Positions 17,727 to 25,903 of a stretch of DNA of 64,000 bases are shown in pieces. Within the stretch, counting starts at the first letter, position 1. Each line of letters opens with the position of its first letter. A program made the translations under genes and the position numbers. The notes beneath the pieces were generated by a model that worked only from the letters and a program-made list of their open reading frames with translations, did no database searches and was not told the origin of the DNA. Source of the DNA: Castellaniella sp049650445 (GTDB lineage Bacteria > Pseudomonadota > Gammaproteobacteria > Burkholderiales > Burkholderiaceae_B); NCBI RefSeq assembly GCF_049650445.1, contig NZ_JBASAD010000008.1, forward strand, positions 49,489 to 113,488. The letters are read 5' to 3'.

Positions 17727-18710
17727 ATGCAACGAACCCGCGACCCCATGGACACGCATCTGCTGCGCATCCTGCAGATCCTGCTGACCGAACAAAGCGT
17801 CTCGCGCGCCGCCATCAAGCTGGGGCTATCGCAGCCGGCCCTGAGCAATTCGCTGCGCCGTCTGCGCGACATCACCGGCGATCCGATTCTGGTACGCGGC
17901 AAGACCGGCATGGTACCCACCGCCCGCGGCCTGGAACTGCTGGCGCACGCCAACGAGGCGCTGAGCGCGATCGAGCGCATCACCCAGCCGCCGGGGGCGT
18001 TCGACCCGGCCCGGACCACGCGCGAATTTCACCTGGGGGCGCCGGATTATCTGGATGCGATGTTCCTGCCGAACATCGCCGAAATCCTGCGCCGGGAGGC
18101 GCCACACGCCAAGTTCATCGTACACCCGATCAACGCCGAGTACGACTACGCCGGCGGCCTGGAGGACGGCGGCCTGGACGTGGTCATCGGCAACTGGCTG
18201 GAACCGCCGCCGCAGATGCACATGGCGCGGCTGTTCGACGACGAGGTCGTCTGCATGATCGGCAGCCAGAACCCGGCTGCCCACCGCGAACTCAACCTGA
18301 AGCAGTACCTGGAACTGCCGCATCTGGCGCCCTTCCCCCACGTGACCGCACGCCAGAGCTTCATCGACGGCCATCTGGCGTCCCAGGGCCTGCGGCGCAA
18401 CATCCAGATGACCATCCCGTATTTCGGCCAGGTGGCCGGCATGCTGCTGCGCACCGACCTGATCTTCACCACCGGCCGGCAATTCGCCCAGCACTACGCG
18501 CGCTATCTGCCCATCACCATCCTGCCCGCGCCGCTGCCGTTTCCGCCCATGCGCTTCTACCTGCTGTGGCACCGCCGCTGCCACGGCGCCCCGGAAGTCG
18601 TCTGGCTGCGCCAGTGCATCGCCAAGGTCGCCGCCATGCTGCAGGCCAGCCTGGACAGCGGCCGCGACCGCGATCACCAAGCGCCTGCGCCGCATTCAGA
18701 CAAACCCTAA
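17727..18710 (+). CDS. LysR family transcriptional regulator (next to xdh operon)
   Basis: 327 aa. The N-terminal winged helix-turn-helix covers about residues 8-65 with V-S-R-A-A-I-K-L-G-L-S-Q-P-A-L-S. The effector domain has V-V-I-G-N-W and ends with R-F-Y-L-L-W-H. It is clearly related to the LysR at 20209-21156 (shared D-V-V-I-G-N-W, F-T-T-x-R-x-F-A, P-P-M-R-F-Y-x-L-W-H). ATG 17727 aligns with the start of that paralogue; a GTG at 17712 is also in frame. Divergent from xdhA, so it most likely controls purine oxidation and perhaps the permease 140 bp downstream. Confidence 0.88.
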   Translation: MQRTRDPMDTHLLRILQILLTEQSVSRAAIKLGLSQPALSNSLRRLRDITGDPILVRGKTGMVPTARGLELLAHANEALSAIERITQPPGAFDPARTTREFHLGAPDYLDAMFLPNIAEILRREAPHAKFIVHPINAEYDYAGGLEDGGLDVVIGNWLEPPPQMHMARLFDDEVVCMIGSQNPAAHRELNLKQYLELPHLAPFPHVTARQSFIDGHLASQGLRRNIQMTIPYFGQVAGMLLRTDLIFTTGRQFAQHYARYLPITILPAPLPFPPMRFYLLWHRRCHGAPEVVWLRQCIAKVAAMLQASLDSGRDRDHQAPAPHSDKP

Positions 18711-18742
18711 GCCTCCCCAGAAAACATCATCCGGGCTTGATA

Positions 18743-18759
18743 GTCGTCATCAGGACGAC
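18743..18759. promoter_or_regulatory. Small inverted repeat upstream of the purine permease
   Basis: GTCGTC-ATCAG-GACGAC, a 6-bp dyad with a 5-bp centre, 92 bp before the permease start. It could be a regulator site for the permease promoter; a TAGAAT hexamer lies about 25 bp further on as a possible -10. Confidence 0.3.
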
Positions 18760-18850
18760 GCTCACAAATCCGAAAAACCCGTCCCTAGAATGGTCTGACC
18801 GTCAAGCGCCCACCCATCAGAAGGCGCCCACCATTCAGGAGACACCGCTC

Positions 18851-20233
18851 ATGAGCGAACAGGAACACGCCTTGCCGACAGGGCTTGGCAACCCCGCGAC
18901 CCCCGCATCTTCCACCCCCTGGCTGGAACGACGCTTCCAGCTTGCAGCCCGTGGCACCAATGTGCGCCAGGAAACCCTGGCCGGGCTGACGACCTTCCTG
19001 GCGATGGTCTATTCCGTGTTCGTCGTCCCCGCGATGCTGGGCAAGGCGGGCTTCGACACCTCCTCGGTCTTCATCGCGGTCTGTCTCACCAGCGCCTTCG
19101 GCTCGCTGCTGATGGGCCTGTGGGCCAACCTGCCGATCGCCGTGGGCTGCGCGATTTCGCTGACGGCCTTCACGGCCTTCGACCTGGTCCTGGGCCAGGG
19201 CCTGTCGCCCGCCGTCGCACTGGGCGCCATCTTTCTGATGGGCGTGATCTTCACGGCCATTTCCGCCACCGGCGTACGCAGCTGGATCCTGCGCAACCTG
19301 CCGGCCGGCATCGCGCACGGCACCGGCATCGGCATCGGCCTGTTCCTGCTATTGATCGCCGCCAACGAAGTCGGTCTGGTGGTGAAGAACCCCGGTCCCG
19401 GCCTGCCGGTGTCCCTGGGCGCCATCAACGCCATGCCGGCCTTGCTGTCGGTCGTGGGCCTGGCGGCGATCTTCGGCCTGGAGCGCCGGCGCGTGCCCGG
19501 CGGCATCCTGCTGGTCATCCTGGCGCTGTCGGCCGCCGGCCTGATCTGGGACCCGGCCGTGACCTTCAACGGCCTGTTCGCCCTGCCGTCCTTCGGCGGT
19601 GAGCACTCGCTGATCGGTGCCATGGACGTCGGCGGCGCGCTCAACGCGCTGGTCATTCCCAGCGTCCTCGCCCTGGTCATGACTGCCGTGTTCGACGCCA
19701 CCGGCACCATTCGCGCCGTGGCCGGCCAGGCCGGCCAACTGGACGAAAACGGCCAGATCATCAACGGCGGCCGCGCCCTGACGGCAGACTCGGTGAGCTC
19801 CATCGTGTCGGCCGGCCTGGGCGGCGCCCCGGCGGCGGCCTATATCGAATCGGCGGCCGGCACGGCGGCCGGCGGCAAGACCGGCCTGACCGCCACCATC
19901 GTCGGCCTGGGCTTTCTTGCCCTGATCTTCCTGTCGCCGCTGGCGGGCCTGGTGCCGTCCTACGCCACCGCTCCCGCCCTGATGTACGTCGGCCTGCTGA
20001 TGCTGGGCGGCGTGCGCAAGCTGCACCTGGACGACACCGTGGACACCATGGCCGGCATGGTCTGCGCCGTGTTCATCGTGCTGACCTGCAACATCGTCAC
20101 CGGCATCATGCTGGGCTTCTGCACCCTGGTGATCGGCCGTCTGTTCGCCGGCGAATGGCGCAGGCTGAACATCGGCACGCTGGTCATCGCCATTGCGCTG
20201 GCCGTGTTCTACCTGGGCGGCTGGGCCATCTGA
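18851..20233 (+). CDS. NCS2 family purine permease (AzgA/GhxP-like)
   Basis: 460 aa membrane protein with the pattern of the AzgA-like branch of nucleobase-cation symporters: R-Q-E-T-L-A-G-L-T-T-F-L-A-M-V-Y near residue 41, G-C-A-I-S-L-T-A-F near 98, F-D-A-T-G-T near 281, and G-G-A-P-A-A-A-Y-I-E-S-A-A-G near 325. It imports adenine, guanine or hypoxanthine with protons. CAGGAGA stands 9 bp before ATG 18851. It sits between two related LysR genes and beside xdh and uraD, consistent with supplying purines. Its 3' end overlaps the convergent LysR gene by 25 bp. Confidence 0.9.
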   Translation: MSEQEHALPTGLGNPATPASSTPWLERRFQLAARGTNVRQETLAGLTTFLAMVYSVFVVPAMLGKAGFDTSSVFIAVCLTSAFGSLLMGLWANLPIAVGCAISLTAFTAFDLVLGQGLSPAVALGAIFLMGVIFTAISATGVRSWILRNLPAGIAHGTGIGIGLFLLLIAANEVGLVVKNPGPGLPVSLGAINAMPALLSVVGLAAIFGLERRRVPGGILLVILALSAAGLIWDPAVTFNGLFALPSFGGEHSLIGAMDVGGALNALVIPSVLALVMTAVFDATGTIRAVAGQAGQLDENGQIINGGRALTADSVSSIVSAGLGGAPAAAYIESAAGTAAGGKTGLTATIVGLGFLALIFLSPLAGLVPSYATAPALMYVGLLMLGGVRKLHLDDTVDTMAGMVCAVFIVLTCNIVTGIMLGFCTLVIGRLFAGEWRRLNIGTLVIAIALAVFYLGGWAI

Positions 20234-21156
20234 GCCATGGTTCGCCCACAGTCTCCCAGCAGGTGACGCAGCCATTGATGAGAAGGTGCATGATGATTGC
20301 GCGCATGCCACAACTGATAGAACCGCATCGGCGGGAATTCGACCGGCGGCTCCAGGATCGCCAGAGGCAGCAGTTCCGTGTAATAGCGGGCGAAATGCCG
20401 TGTGGTGGTGAACACCAGGTCCGTGCCCGGCAGCAGATAGGGCGCCAGCATGAAGGACTGCGCCTCGACGCATTCCTCGCGCTGGATGCGCAGGGACGTC
20501 AGCACCGTGTCGATCATGCCGCGCTGGGTGATGGAATACGGCGTCGGCACCACGTGCGGCACGCGCCGGTAGTCGTCCAGCGTCATGCCGCGCCGCGCCA
20601 GCGGATGGTCGGCCGCCACCATGCAGACGATCTCGTCTTCCAGCAGCACCGACAGGTGCATGCGGTCGGGCGGTTCGGGCCAGTTGCCGATCACCACATC
20701 CAGTTCGCCCTCGGCCAGGGAATGCTCGAAATCGAAATCCGGCCCCAGGGAATGCAGCACCAGCCGCGCATGCGGCGCCTCGCGGCGGAAGCGCGCCACG
20801 ACCGACGCGGCGAAGGCCGGCGCCAGATAGTCCGGCGAGCCGATGCGGAAGACCTGGCGGCTGCTGTCAGGCTCGAAGGCCTCGCCGGTCTCCAGCATCG
20901 AATCGATCGAGCTCAGCGCCGTGCGTGCGTGCTCCAGAATGGCCAGCGCCCGGTCGGTGGGCACCATGCCGCCTTTTTCGCGCACCAGCAACGGGTCCTG
21001 CAGGATCTGGCGCAGGTTTTTCAGCGCCACGCTGATGGCGGGCTGGGACTGGTTGAGCTTCAGCGCCGTACGCGACACGCTGCGTTCGGCCATCAGGATG
21101 CTGAACACCTTCAGCAGATACGTATCCAGCGTTTCGCTACCGCGTCGTGTCGCCAT
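20209..21156 (-). CDS. LysR family transcriptional regulator (next to uraD)
   Basis: 315 aa. The helix-turn-helix is near residues 25-45 (R-S-V-S-R-T-A-L-K-L-N-Q-S-Q-P-A-I-S). The effector domain has D-V-V-I-G-N-W-P-E-P-P. It is a paralogue of the regulator at 17727. It is divergent from uraD across 128 bp, so it probably controls uraD-allA and possibly the permease. Its last 25 bp overlap the permease 3' end in antisense orientation. Confidence 0.9.
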   Translation of the reverse strand: MATRRGSETLDTYLLKVFSILMAERSVSRTALKLNQSQPAISVALKNLRQILQDPLLVREKGGMVPTDRALAILEHARTALSSIDSMLETGEAFEPDSSRQVFRIGSPDYLAPAFAASVVARFRREAPHARLVLHSLGPDFDFEHSLAEGELDVVIGNWPEPPDRMHLSVLLEDEIVCMVAADHPLARRGMTLDDYRRVPHVVPTPYSITQRGMIDTVLTSLRIQREECVEAQSFMLAPYLLPGTDLVFTTTRHFARYYTELLPLAILEPPVEFPPMRFYQLWHARNHHAPSHQWLRHLLGDCGRTMAQMAQPPR

Positions 21157-21222
21157 CGTGGGGGTCTCCGTTCGGGCGGAGGCTCGCCGACCTGCGGGCG
21201 CCCCCGGAAATTCGGCACAGCA

Positions 21223-21235
21223 TATACCACTTATA
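21223..21235. promoter_or_regulatory. Candidate LysR-type T-N11-A box between lysR and uraD
   Basis: TATACCACTTATA has the T-N11-A form with ATA/TAT symmetry and lies in the divergent lysR-uraD interval. Assigned only by form and place. Confidence 0.35.
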
Positions 21236-21284
21236 CCGAGTCGCGCCCTTCATTTGACGCACGATACACCGTAGACTTTCCATC

Positions 21285-21815
21285 ATGATGCACTCACCTC
21301 TTTCTGTCATGACCTTGAACGAACTGTCCGCACTGACCCAGGCCGAGTTTTCACGGGAACTCGGGTCGATCTTCGAACACTCCCCCTGGATTCCGGAACG
21401 CGCCTGGGCGGCCCGGCCCTTCGCCGACGTCGACGCCCTGCACCAGGCCATGATGCACGTGGTGCGCGAAGCCGATCCGGCCGAACAGCTCGCCCTGATC
21501 GTCGCCCACCCGGAACTGGCCGGCAAGGAAGCCGCAGCCGGCACCCTGACCAGCGACTCCACCAGCGAACAGCGCGGCGCCGGCCTGGACCAGTGCAGCC
21601 CCGAAGAGCTGCAACGCCTGCGTGCCCTGAACGCCGCCTACCGCCAGCAGTTCGGCTTTCCCTTCGTGATCGCCGTCAAGGGCCGCAGCCGCTACCAGAT
21701 CATGGACGCCGTCGAACAACGGCTGCACAATGAACGCAACGCCGAATTCGACACCTGCCTGGATCAGATCGGGCAGATCGCGCGCTTTCGCCTCGACGCC
21801 CGCTTCGCCGCCTGA
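21285..21815 (+). CDS. uraD: OHCU decarboxylase (2-oxo-4-hydroxy-4-carboxy-5-ureidoimidazoline decarboxylase)
   Basis: 176 aa. It decarboxylates OHCU to S-allantoin, the last step from urate to allantoin. Family motifs: F-E-H-S-P-W-I-P-E-R-A-W near residue 30, the catalytic histidine in A-H-P-E-L-A-G-K-E, then S-T-S-E-Q-R-G-A-G-L and the C-terminal N-E-R-N-A-E-F segment. The start is unsure: ATG 21285, 21288 or 21309 are in frame, none with a strong ribosome site, and the conserved region begins at M-T-L-N-E-L (21309). HIU hydrolase and urate oxidase are not adjacent. allA follows after 46 bp. Confidence 0.92.
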   Translation: MMHSPLSVMTLNELSALTQAEFSRELGSIFEHSPWIPERAWAARPFADVDALHQAMMHVVREADPAEQLALIVAHPELAGKEAAAGTLTSDSTSEQRGAGLDQCSPEELQRLRALNAAYRQQFGFPFVIAVKGRSRYQIMDAVEQRLHNERNAEFDTCLDQIGQIARFRLDARFAA

Positions 21816-21861
21816 TATCGGCCGATCCCGGCGCCGCGCCGGGATTTTCACGGAGTCCCTC

Positions 21862-22371
21862 ATGACCGCCACGCTGACAACCCTGACCATCGAGCCCCTG
21901 ACGCGGGAAGCCTTCGCACCCTTTGGCGACGTGATCCAGGCCGATGACACGGTCCAGCACTTCACCATCAACGAAGGCAACACCGAGCGCTATCACGACC
22001 TGGCCCATGTCGATCCGGGCGCGGACGGCCGCGCCATCGTCTCGATCTTCCGGGGCCTGCCGCGCACGCTGCCGTTCACCGTCACCATGATGGAACGCCA
22101 CCCGAAGGCCAGTCAGGCCTTCATCCCGCTGAACGGCCGGCCCTATCTGGTCGTGGTGGCCAAGCCCGACGCCACACCCACGGTCGCCGATCTGCGCGTG
22201 TTCCTGTGCAACGGCGACCAGGGCGTGAACTACGCGCGCGGCGTCTGGCACCACCCGCTGCTGGGGCTGGAAGCCGTGTCGGACTTCCTGATCGTGGATC
22301 GCGCCGGCCCGGGCGACAATTGCGACATCGTGCAGATGGAAGCGCCCGGCGTGATTCCCGAACCGGGCTGA
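21862..22371 (+). CDS. allA: Ureidoglycolate lyase
   Basis: 169 aa, the usual AllA length. It splits ureidoglycolate to glyoxylate and urea. Typical segments: F-A-P-F-G-D-V-I near residue 20, F-R-G-L-P-R-T-L-P-F, M-M-E-R-H-P, F-I-P-L-N-G-R-P-Y, G-V-N-Y-A-R-G-V-W-H-H-P-L, the last containing the active-site histidines. CACGGAG precedes ATG 21862. With uraD it forms a small ureide operon whose product glyoxylate is used by the gcl module at 37-44 kb. Allantoinase and allantoicase are missing from the window. Confidence 0.94.
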   Translation: MTATLTTLTIEPLTREAFAPFGDVIQADDTVQHFTINEGNTERYHDLAHVDPGADGRAIVSIFRGLPRTLPFTVTMMERHPKASQAFIPLNGRPYLVVVAKPDATPTVADLRVFLCNGDQGVNYARGVWHHPLLGLEAVSDFLIVDRAGPGDNCDIVQMEAPGVIPEPG

Positions 22372-22392
22372 TCCGGCTGCCGCCGACATGTA

Positions 22393-22416
22393 CAGGGCCG
22401 CCCGCGGGCGGCCCTG
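22393..22416. terminator. Perfect 24-bp palindrome between allA and livF
   Basis: The 12-bp arm CAGGGCCGCCCG meets its exact complement with no spacer, followed on the plus strand by ATGTTTT. It sits between convergent allA and livF and probably ends transcription from both sides. Confidence 0.7.
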
Positions 22417-22453
22417 ATGTTTTCGGAGTCCGGCAAGCGCGCGGCAACGGCGA

Positions 22454-23167
22454 TCAAGCCCCCAGATATTTCTGCCGGGCGTCCTCGTCGGCCTTGAGTG
22501 CGTCCGAATCGCCGCTCCAGACGATCCGGCCCTTTTCCACGACGTAATGATGGTCGGCCAGGTGCAGCAGCGGCGCCAGATTCTTGTCGATCACCAGAAT
22601 CGCCATGCCCTCGCGGCGCAGCAGCGCCAGCGCCGTCCAGATTTCCTGGCGCACCAGGGGCGACAGGCCTTCGGTGGCTTCGTCCAGGATCAGCAGTTCG
22701 GGATTGGTCATCAAGGCCCGGCCGATGGCCAGCATCTGCTGCTCCCCGCCCGACAATTGGTTGCCGAAATTGCCGGCGCGCTCCCGCAGGCGCGGAAACA
22801 GTTCATAGATGCGTGACAGCGTCCAGGGATTGGCCTTTTTGCGGCGGTCCGCAGCCGTTGCGATCAGATTTTCCCCGACCGACAGATTGGGGAAAATCTG
22901 ACGGCCTTCCGGCACCAGACCGACACCGCGCTGCGCCACCCGGTAGCTGGGCAGGTTCTGGATATTCGCGCCGTTGAACCGCACCTGGCCCTTCCAGGCC
23001 GGATGCATGCCCATGATGCTCTTGATGGTCGTGGTCTTGCCCATGCCGTTGCGGCCCAGCAAGGTCACGCACTGCCCCGCATCGATCTGCAGGTGCATGC
23101 CATACAGCACCTGGCTGCGCCCGTAGCCGGACTCCAGGCCTTCGACCTTCAGCAGATTTTCGCTCAT
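22454..23167 (-). CDS. livF: Liv-type ABC transporter ATP-binding protein (LivF)
   Basis: 237 aa, LivF size. Walker A G-R-N-G-M-G-K-T-T-T near residues 38-47, signature L-S-G-G-E-Q-Q-M-L, Walker B L-L-I-L-D-E-A-T-E-G-L, and the H-loop region. It overlaps the upstream livG by 4 bp. Last gene of the minus-strand run that begins with the aminomuconate pathway, so the cargo may be the aromatic substrate or a related amino acid rather than leucine. The symbol gives the family only. Confidence 0.9.
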   Translation of the reverse strand: MSENLLKVEGLESGYGRSQVLYGMHLQIDAGQCVTLLGRNGMGKTTTIKSIMGMHPAWKGQVRFNGANIQNLPSYRVAQRGVGLVPEGRQIFPNLSVGENLIATAADRRKKANPWTLSRIYELFPRLRERAGNFGNQLSGGEQQMLAIGRALMTNPELLILDEATEGLSPLVRQEIWTALALLRREGMAILVIDKNLAPLLHLADHHYVVEKGRIVWSGDSDALKADEDARQKYLGA

Positions 23168-23925
23168 GCCGGCACCTCCTCGTCACCCAGATAGGCTTCG
23201 CGGACTTCGGGGCTGCGGCGGATGGTGTCCACGTCGCCGCAGCAGATGACCTTGCCGTAAAACAGCACGCTGATGCGGTCCGCCAGGGAAAACACCGCAT
23301 CCATGTCGTGCTCGATCAGCAGGATGCCGTAGCGGCTCTTCAGGCGCCGCAACAGGTCCACCATCATGTCCGAGCCGGTATCGCCATGCCCCATGCCGGC
23401 CATGGGCTCGTCCAGCAGCAGCACCTTGGGTTCTGCCGCCAGCGCCATGGCGATCTCCAGTTGGCGCTGCTGCCCGTAGGACAGCGACATGGCCGGCGTG
23501 TCCCGCCGGGCCGTCAGTCCCATCAATTCGATGAGCTCGTCCGCCCGGTCCGTCAGCGCGGGGGTTTCCACCGCCGGCGTCCAGAAATGAAACCCGTGCC
23601 CCCGACAGCCCTGGACCGCCAGCACCACGTTTTCCAGCACGGTGAAGCGCTGGATCACCGAGGTGATCTGATAGGACCGCCCGATCCCGGCGCGGACCCG
23701 CTGCGCCATGTCGAGCGCGTCGATAGACTGGTCGCCCAGGCGGATGGTGCCGGCATCGCAAGGGACTTCGCCCATGATCTGACTGATCAGCGTGGTCTTG
23801 CCGGCGCCGTTGGGGCCAATGATGGCGTGGATCTCGCCGGGGAGGATGTCCAGGTCCACGTGGTCCGTGACCAGCAGGCCGCCGTAGCGTTTGACCAGGC
23901 CGCGGATCGAAAGCAAGGGCTGCAT
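23164..23925 (-). CDS. livG: Liv-type ABC transporter ATP-binding protein (LivG)
   Basis: 253 aa. Walker A G-P-N-G-A-G-K-T-T-L near residues 37-46, signature L-S-Y-G-Q-Q-R-Q-L-E, Walker B L-L-L-D-E-P-M-A-G-M, and the LivG-specific R-A-G-I-G-R-S-Y-Q-I insert. It couples ATP hydrolysis to transport with LivF. One base separates it from livM; its stop overlaps livF. Confidence 0.9.
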   Translation of the reverse strand: MQPLLSIRGLVKRYGGLLVTDHVDLDILPGEIHAIIGPNGAGKTTLISQIMGEVPCDAGTIRLGDQSIDALDMAQRVRAGIGRSYQITSVIQRFTVLENVVLAVQGCRGHGFHFWTPAVETPALTDRADELIELMGLTARRDTPAMSLSYGQQRQLEIAMALAAEPKVLLLDEPMAGMGHGDTGSDMMVDLLRRLKSRYGILLIEHDMDAVFSLADRISVLFYGKVICCGDVDTIRRSPEVREAYLGDEEVPA

Positions 23926-23926
23926 G

Positions 23927-24913
23927 TCAGTGCTCCTCCTTGGACGAAACGATCATGCCCCAGAGCCCATTGCGCAGGAACAGCACGATGAGCACGATGA
24001 CCGGTCCCATGATGATCATCCAGTGGTCGGTCACGCCTTTCAGGACCTCTTCCAGCAGCAGGAAGCCGGCGGCGCCCACCACCGGTCCGATCAGGGTGCC
24101 GGCGCCGCCCAGCAGCACCATGATGATCAGTTCGCCGGACGCCGTCCACGCCATGTAGGCAGGCGAGGCAAAGGCGGTCAGATTCGCCAGAAAGAACCCC
24201 GCCAGCGCACACAGTTCGGCCGACAGCACATAGGCCAGCAGGCGGTAGGCCAGCGGCGAAGTGCCCACGGCCCGCACACGCCGGGCATCCATGCTGGAGG
24301 CCCGCAGGATCAGTCCGAAGCGCGACCGGATCACGCGACGCAGCAGCAACAGGCTGGCGCCCAGGCAGGCCAGCAGCGCCAGGTACAGACCGACGTGGCT
24401 GCCGGTCAGGTCGCCGAAACGGCTGATCTGCTGGATCGGCAGGCCTTCGTCACCACCGTACTGCTTCAGCCCCACCGCCAGGAAATAAAACATCTGCGCC
24501 AGGGCCAGCGTGATCATGATGAAAGCGATTCCGTGCGTCCGCAAGGCGATCAGGCCCACGGGTGCCGCAATCAGAGCGGTGACGACGACCACCAGCAGCA
24601 GGTGCAGGACGCCGCTGTCGGCGCCGTAATGGGACGCGATGGCGACGCAATAGGCACCGATGCCGATGTACATGGCATGACCGAAGCTGACCAGGCCGCC
24701 ATAGCCCAGGGCCAGGTTCAGGCCCACGGCCGCCAGGGCGAACACCAGGATGCGGCTGAACTGCAGCAGGACGTACGCGCTGTCCGTGACGCTGGCGTAC
24801 ACCGGCACCAGCAGCAACAGCACGAAAATCAGGGCGGTCAGCGCCGCCGGCCAGGACACGCCGGCGGGGGCGCGTGACGCGCGTGTATTCAGGGTCGAGG
24901 ATTCCATTTTCAT
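23927..24913 (-). CDS. livM: Liv-type ABC transporter permease (LivM)
   Basis: 328 aa inner-membrane protein with about ten helices. The LivM motif G-Y-G-G-L-V-S-F-G-H-A-M-Y is near residue 70 and the cytoplasmic E-A-A-like loop is near G-T-S-P-L-A-Y-R-L. It partners with LivH. The first 20 residues are polar and probably cytoplasmic. It lies 7 bp after livH. Confidence 0.92.
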   Translation of the reverse strand: MKMESSTLNTRASRAPAGVSWPAALTALIFVLLLLVPVYASVTDSAYVLLQFSRILVFALAAVGLNLALGYGGLVSFGHAMYIGIGAYCVAIASHYGADSGVLHLLLVVVVTALIAAPVGLIALRTHGIAFIMITLALAQMFYFLAVGLKQYGGDEGLPIQQISRFGDLTGSHVGLYLALLACLGASLLLLRRVIRSRFGLILRASSMDARRVRAVGTSPLAYRLLAYVLSAELCALAGFFLANLTAFASPAYMAWTASGELIIMVLLGGAGTLIGPVVGAAGFLLLEEVLKGVTDHWMIIMGPVIVLIVLFLRNGLWGMIVSSKEEH

Positions 24914-24920
24914 CCGGGAC

Positions 24921-25841
24921 TCAACGTTTCTTCACAGGGAACAGGCCTTCGGGCTTGACGGCAAGCACGATCACCATCAACACGTAGACCGCCAGCGACG
25001 ACACCGCCGCCCCCAGGGTGCTGGCCAGTTCCTGTTCCAGCATCCGGCCGAGCAGGGTCGGCGCGACGGTCCGCCCCAGCGTATCGACCAGGCCGACCAC
25101 CAGGGCGCCCAGAAAGGCGCCGCGGATCGATCCGATCCCGCCGATCACGATGACCACCAGCGTCATGATCAGGATGGAATCGCCCATGCCCGGCTGCACG
25201 GACAGGATCGGCCCCACCATGGCGCCGCCCAGGCCCGCCAGACCGGCCCCCAGGGCGAAGATGAAGGTATTGAGCCAGCCGATGTTCACGCCCAGCGCCG
25301 CGACCATGGTGCGATTGCTGGCGCCGGCGCGGATCAGCATGCCGACGCGGGTGCGTTCGATCAACAGATACAGGCCCAGGGCCACCAGCAGGCCCACCAG
25401 AATGATCAGCAGGCGGTACAGCGGGTAGGGCGTACCGAACACCATGACGGTTACGCTCAGCGCGTCGGGCAGGCTCATGAAGATCGGCGCCGAGCCCCAG
25501 ATCATGCGCACGGCCTCGTTGCAGAACAGCATCAGCCCGAAGGTCGCCAGCACCTGATCCAGGTGCTCTCTGGGGTACAGGCGCGAGAACCCGCAGCGAT
25601 CCAGCACCACGCCCAGCACCATGGCGCCGCCCAGGCCCGCCAGGATGGCCAGCGTGAACGAATCCGTATGGCTGTAAGCGGCGGCCGCGAAATAGGCCCC
25701 CATCATGTAGAGCGCGCCATGAGCCAGGTTGATGAAGCTCATGATGCCGAAGACCAGGGTCAGGCCGGCGGCCAGCAGGAACAGCAAAATACCGTATTGC
25801 AGGCCGTTCAGAGCCTGCATGAACAACAACTGCGGACTCAT
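24921..25841 (-). CDS. livH: Liv-type ABC transporter permease (LivH)
   Basis: 306 aa. It begins M-S-P-Q-L-L-F-M-Q-A-L-N-G-L-Q-Y-G, and contains G-I-M-S-F-I-N-L-A-H-G and G-G-I-G-S-I-R-G-A-F-L-G-A, standard LivH landmarks. GGAGGAC precedes ATG 25841; an in-frame start 27 bp further up is less likely. A strong hairpin separates it from the binding-protein gene. Confidence 0.92.
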   Translation of the reverse strand: MSPQLLFMQALNGLQYGILLFLLAAGLTLVFGIMSFINLAHGALYMMGAYFAAAAYSHTDSFTLAILAGLGGAMVLGVVLDRCGFSRLYPREHLDQVLATFGLMLFCNEAVRMIWGSAPIFMSLPDALSVTVMVFGTPYPLYRLLIILVGLLVALGLYLLIERTRVGMLIRAGASNRTMVAALGVNIGWLNTFIFALGAGLAGLGGAMVGPILSVQPGMGDSILIMTLVVIVIGGIGSIRGAFLGALVVGLVDTLGRTVAPTLLGRMLEQELASTLGAAVSSLAVYVLMVIVLAVKPEGLFPVKKR

Positions 25842-25855
25842 GTCCGTCCTCCGTG

Positions 25856-25877
25856 ACGGGCGGCGCACGCCGCCCGT
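25856..25877 (-). other. Hairpin between the binding-protein gene and livH
   Basis: Ten-bp perfect arms ACGGGCGGCG and CGCCGCCCGT around a CA loop, with no following T-run on the transcribed strand. Such intercistronic stems often stabilise the upstream mRNA and raise binding-protein levels over permease levels; here this is inferred. Confidence 0.55.
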
Positions 25878-25903
25878 CGTTCAGGGCTCGCTGGACGAAC
25901 CGA

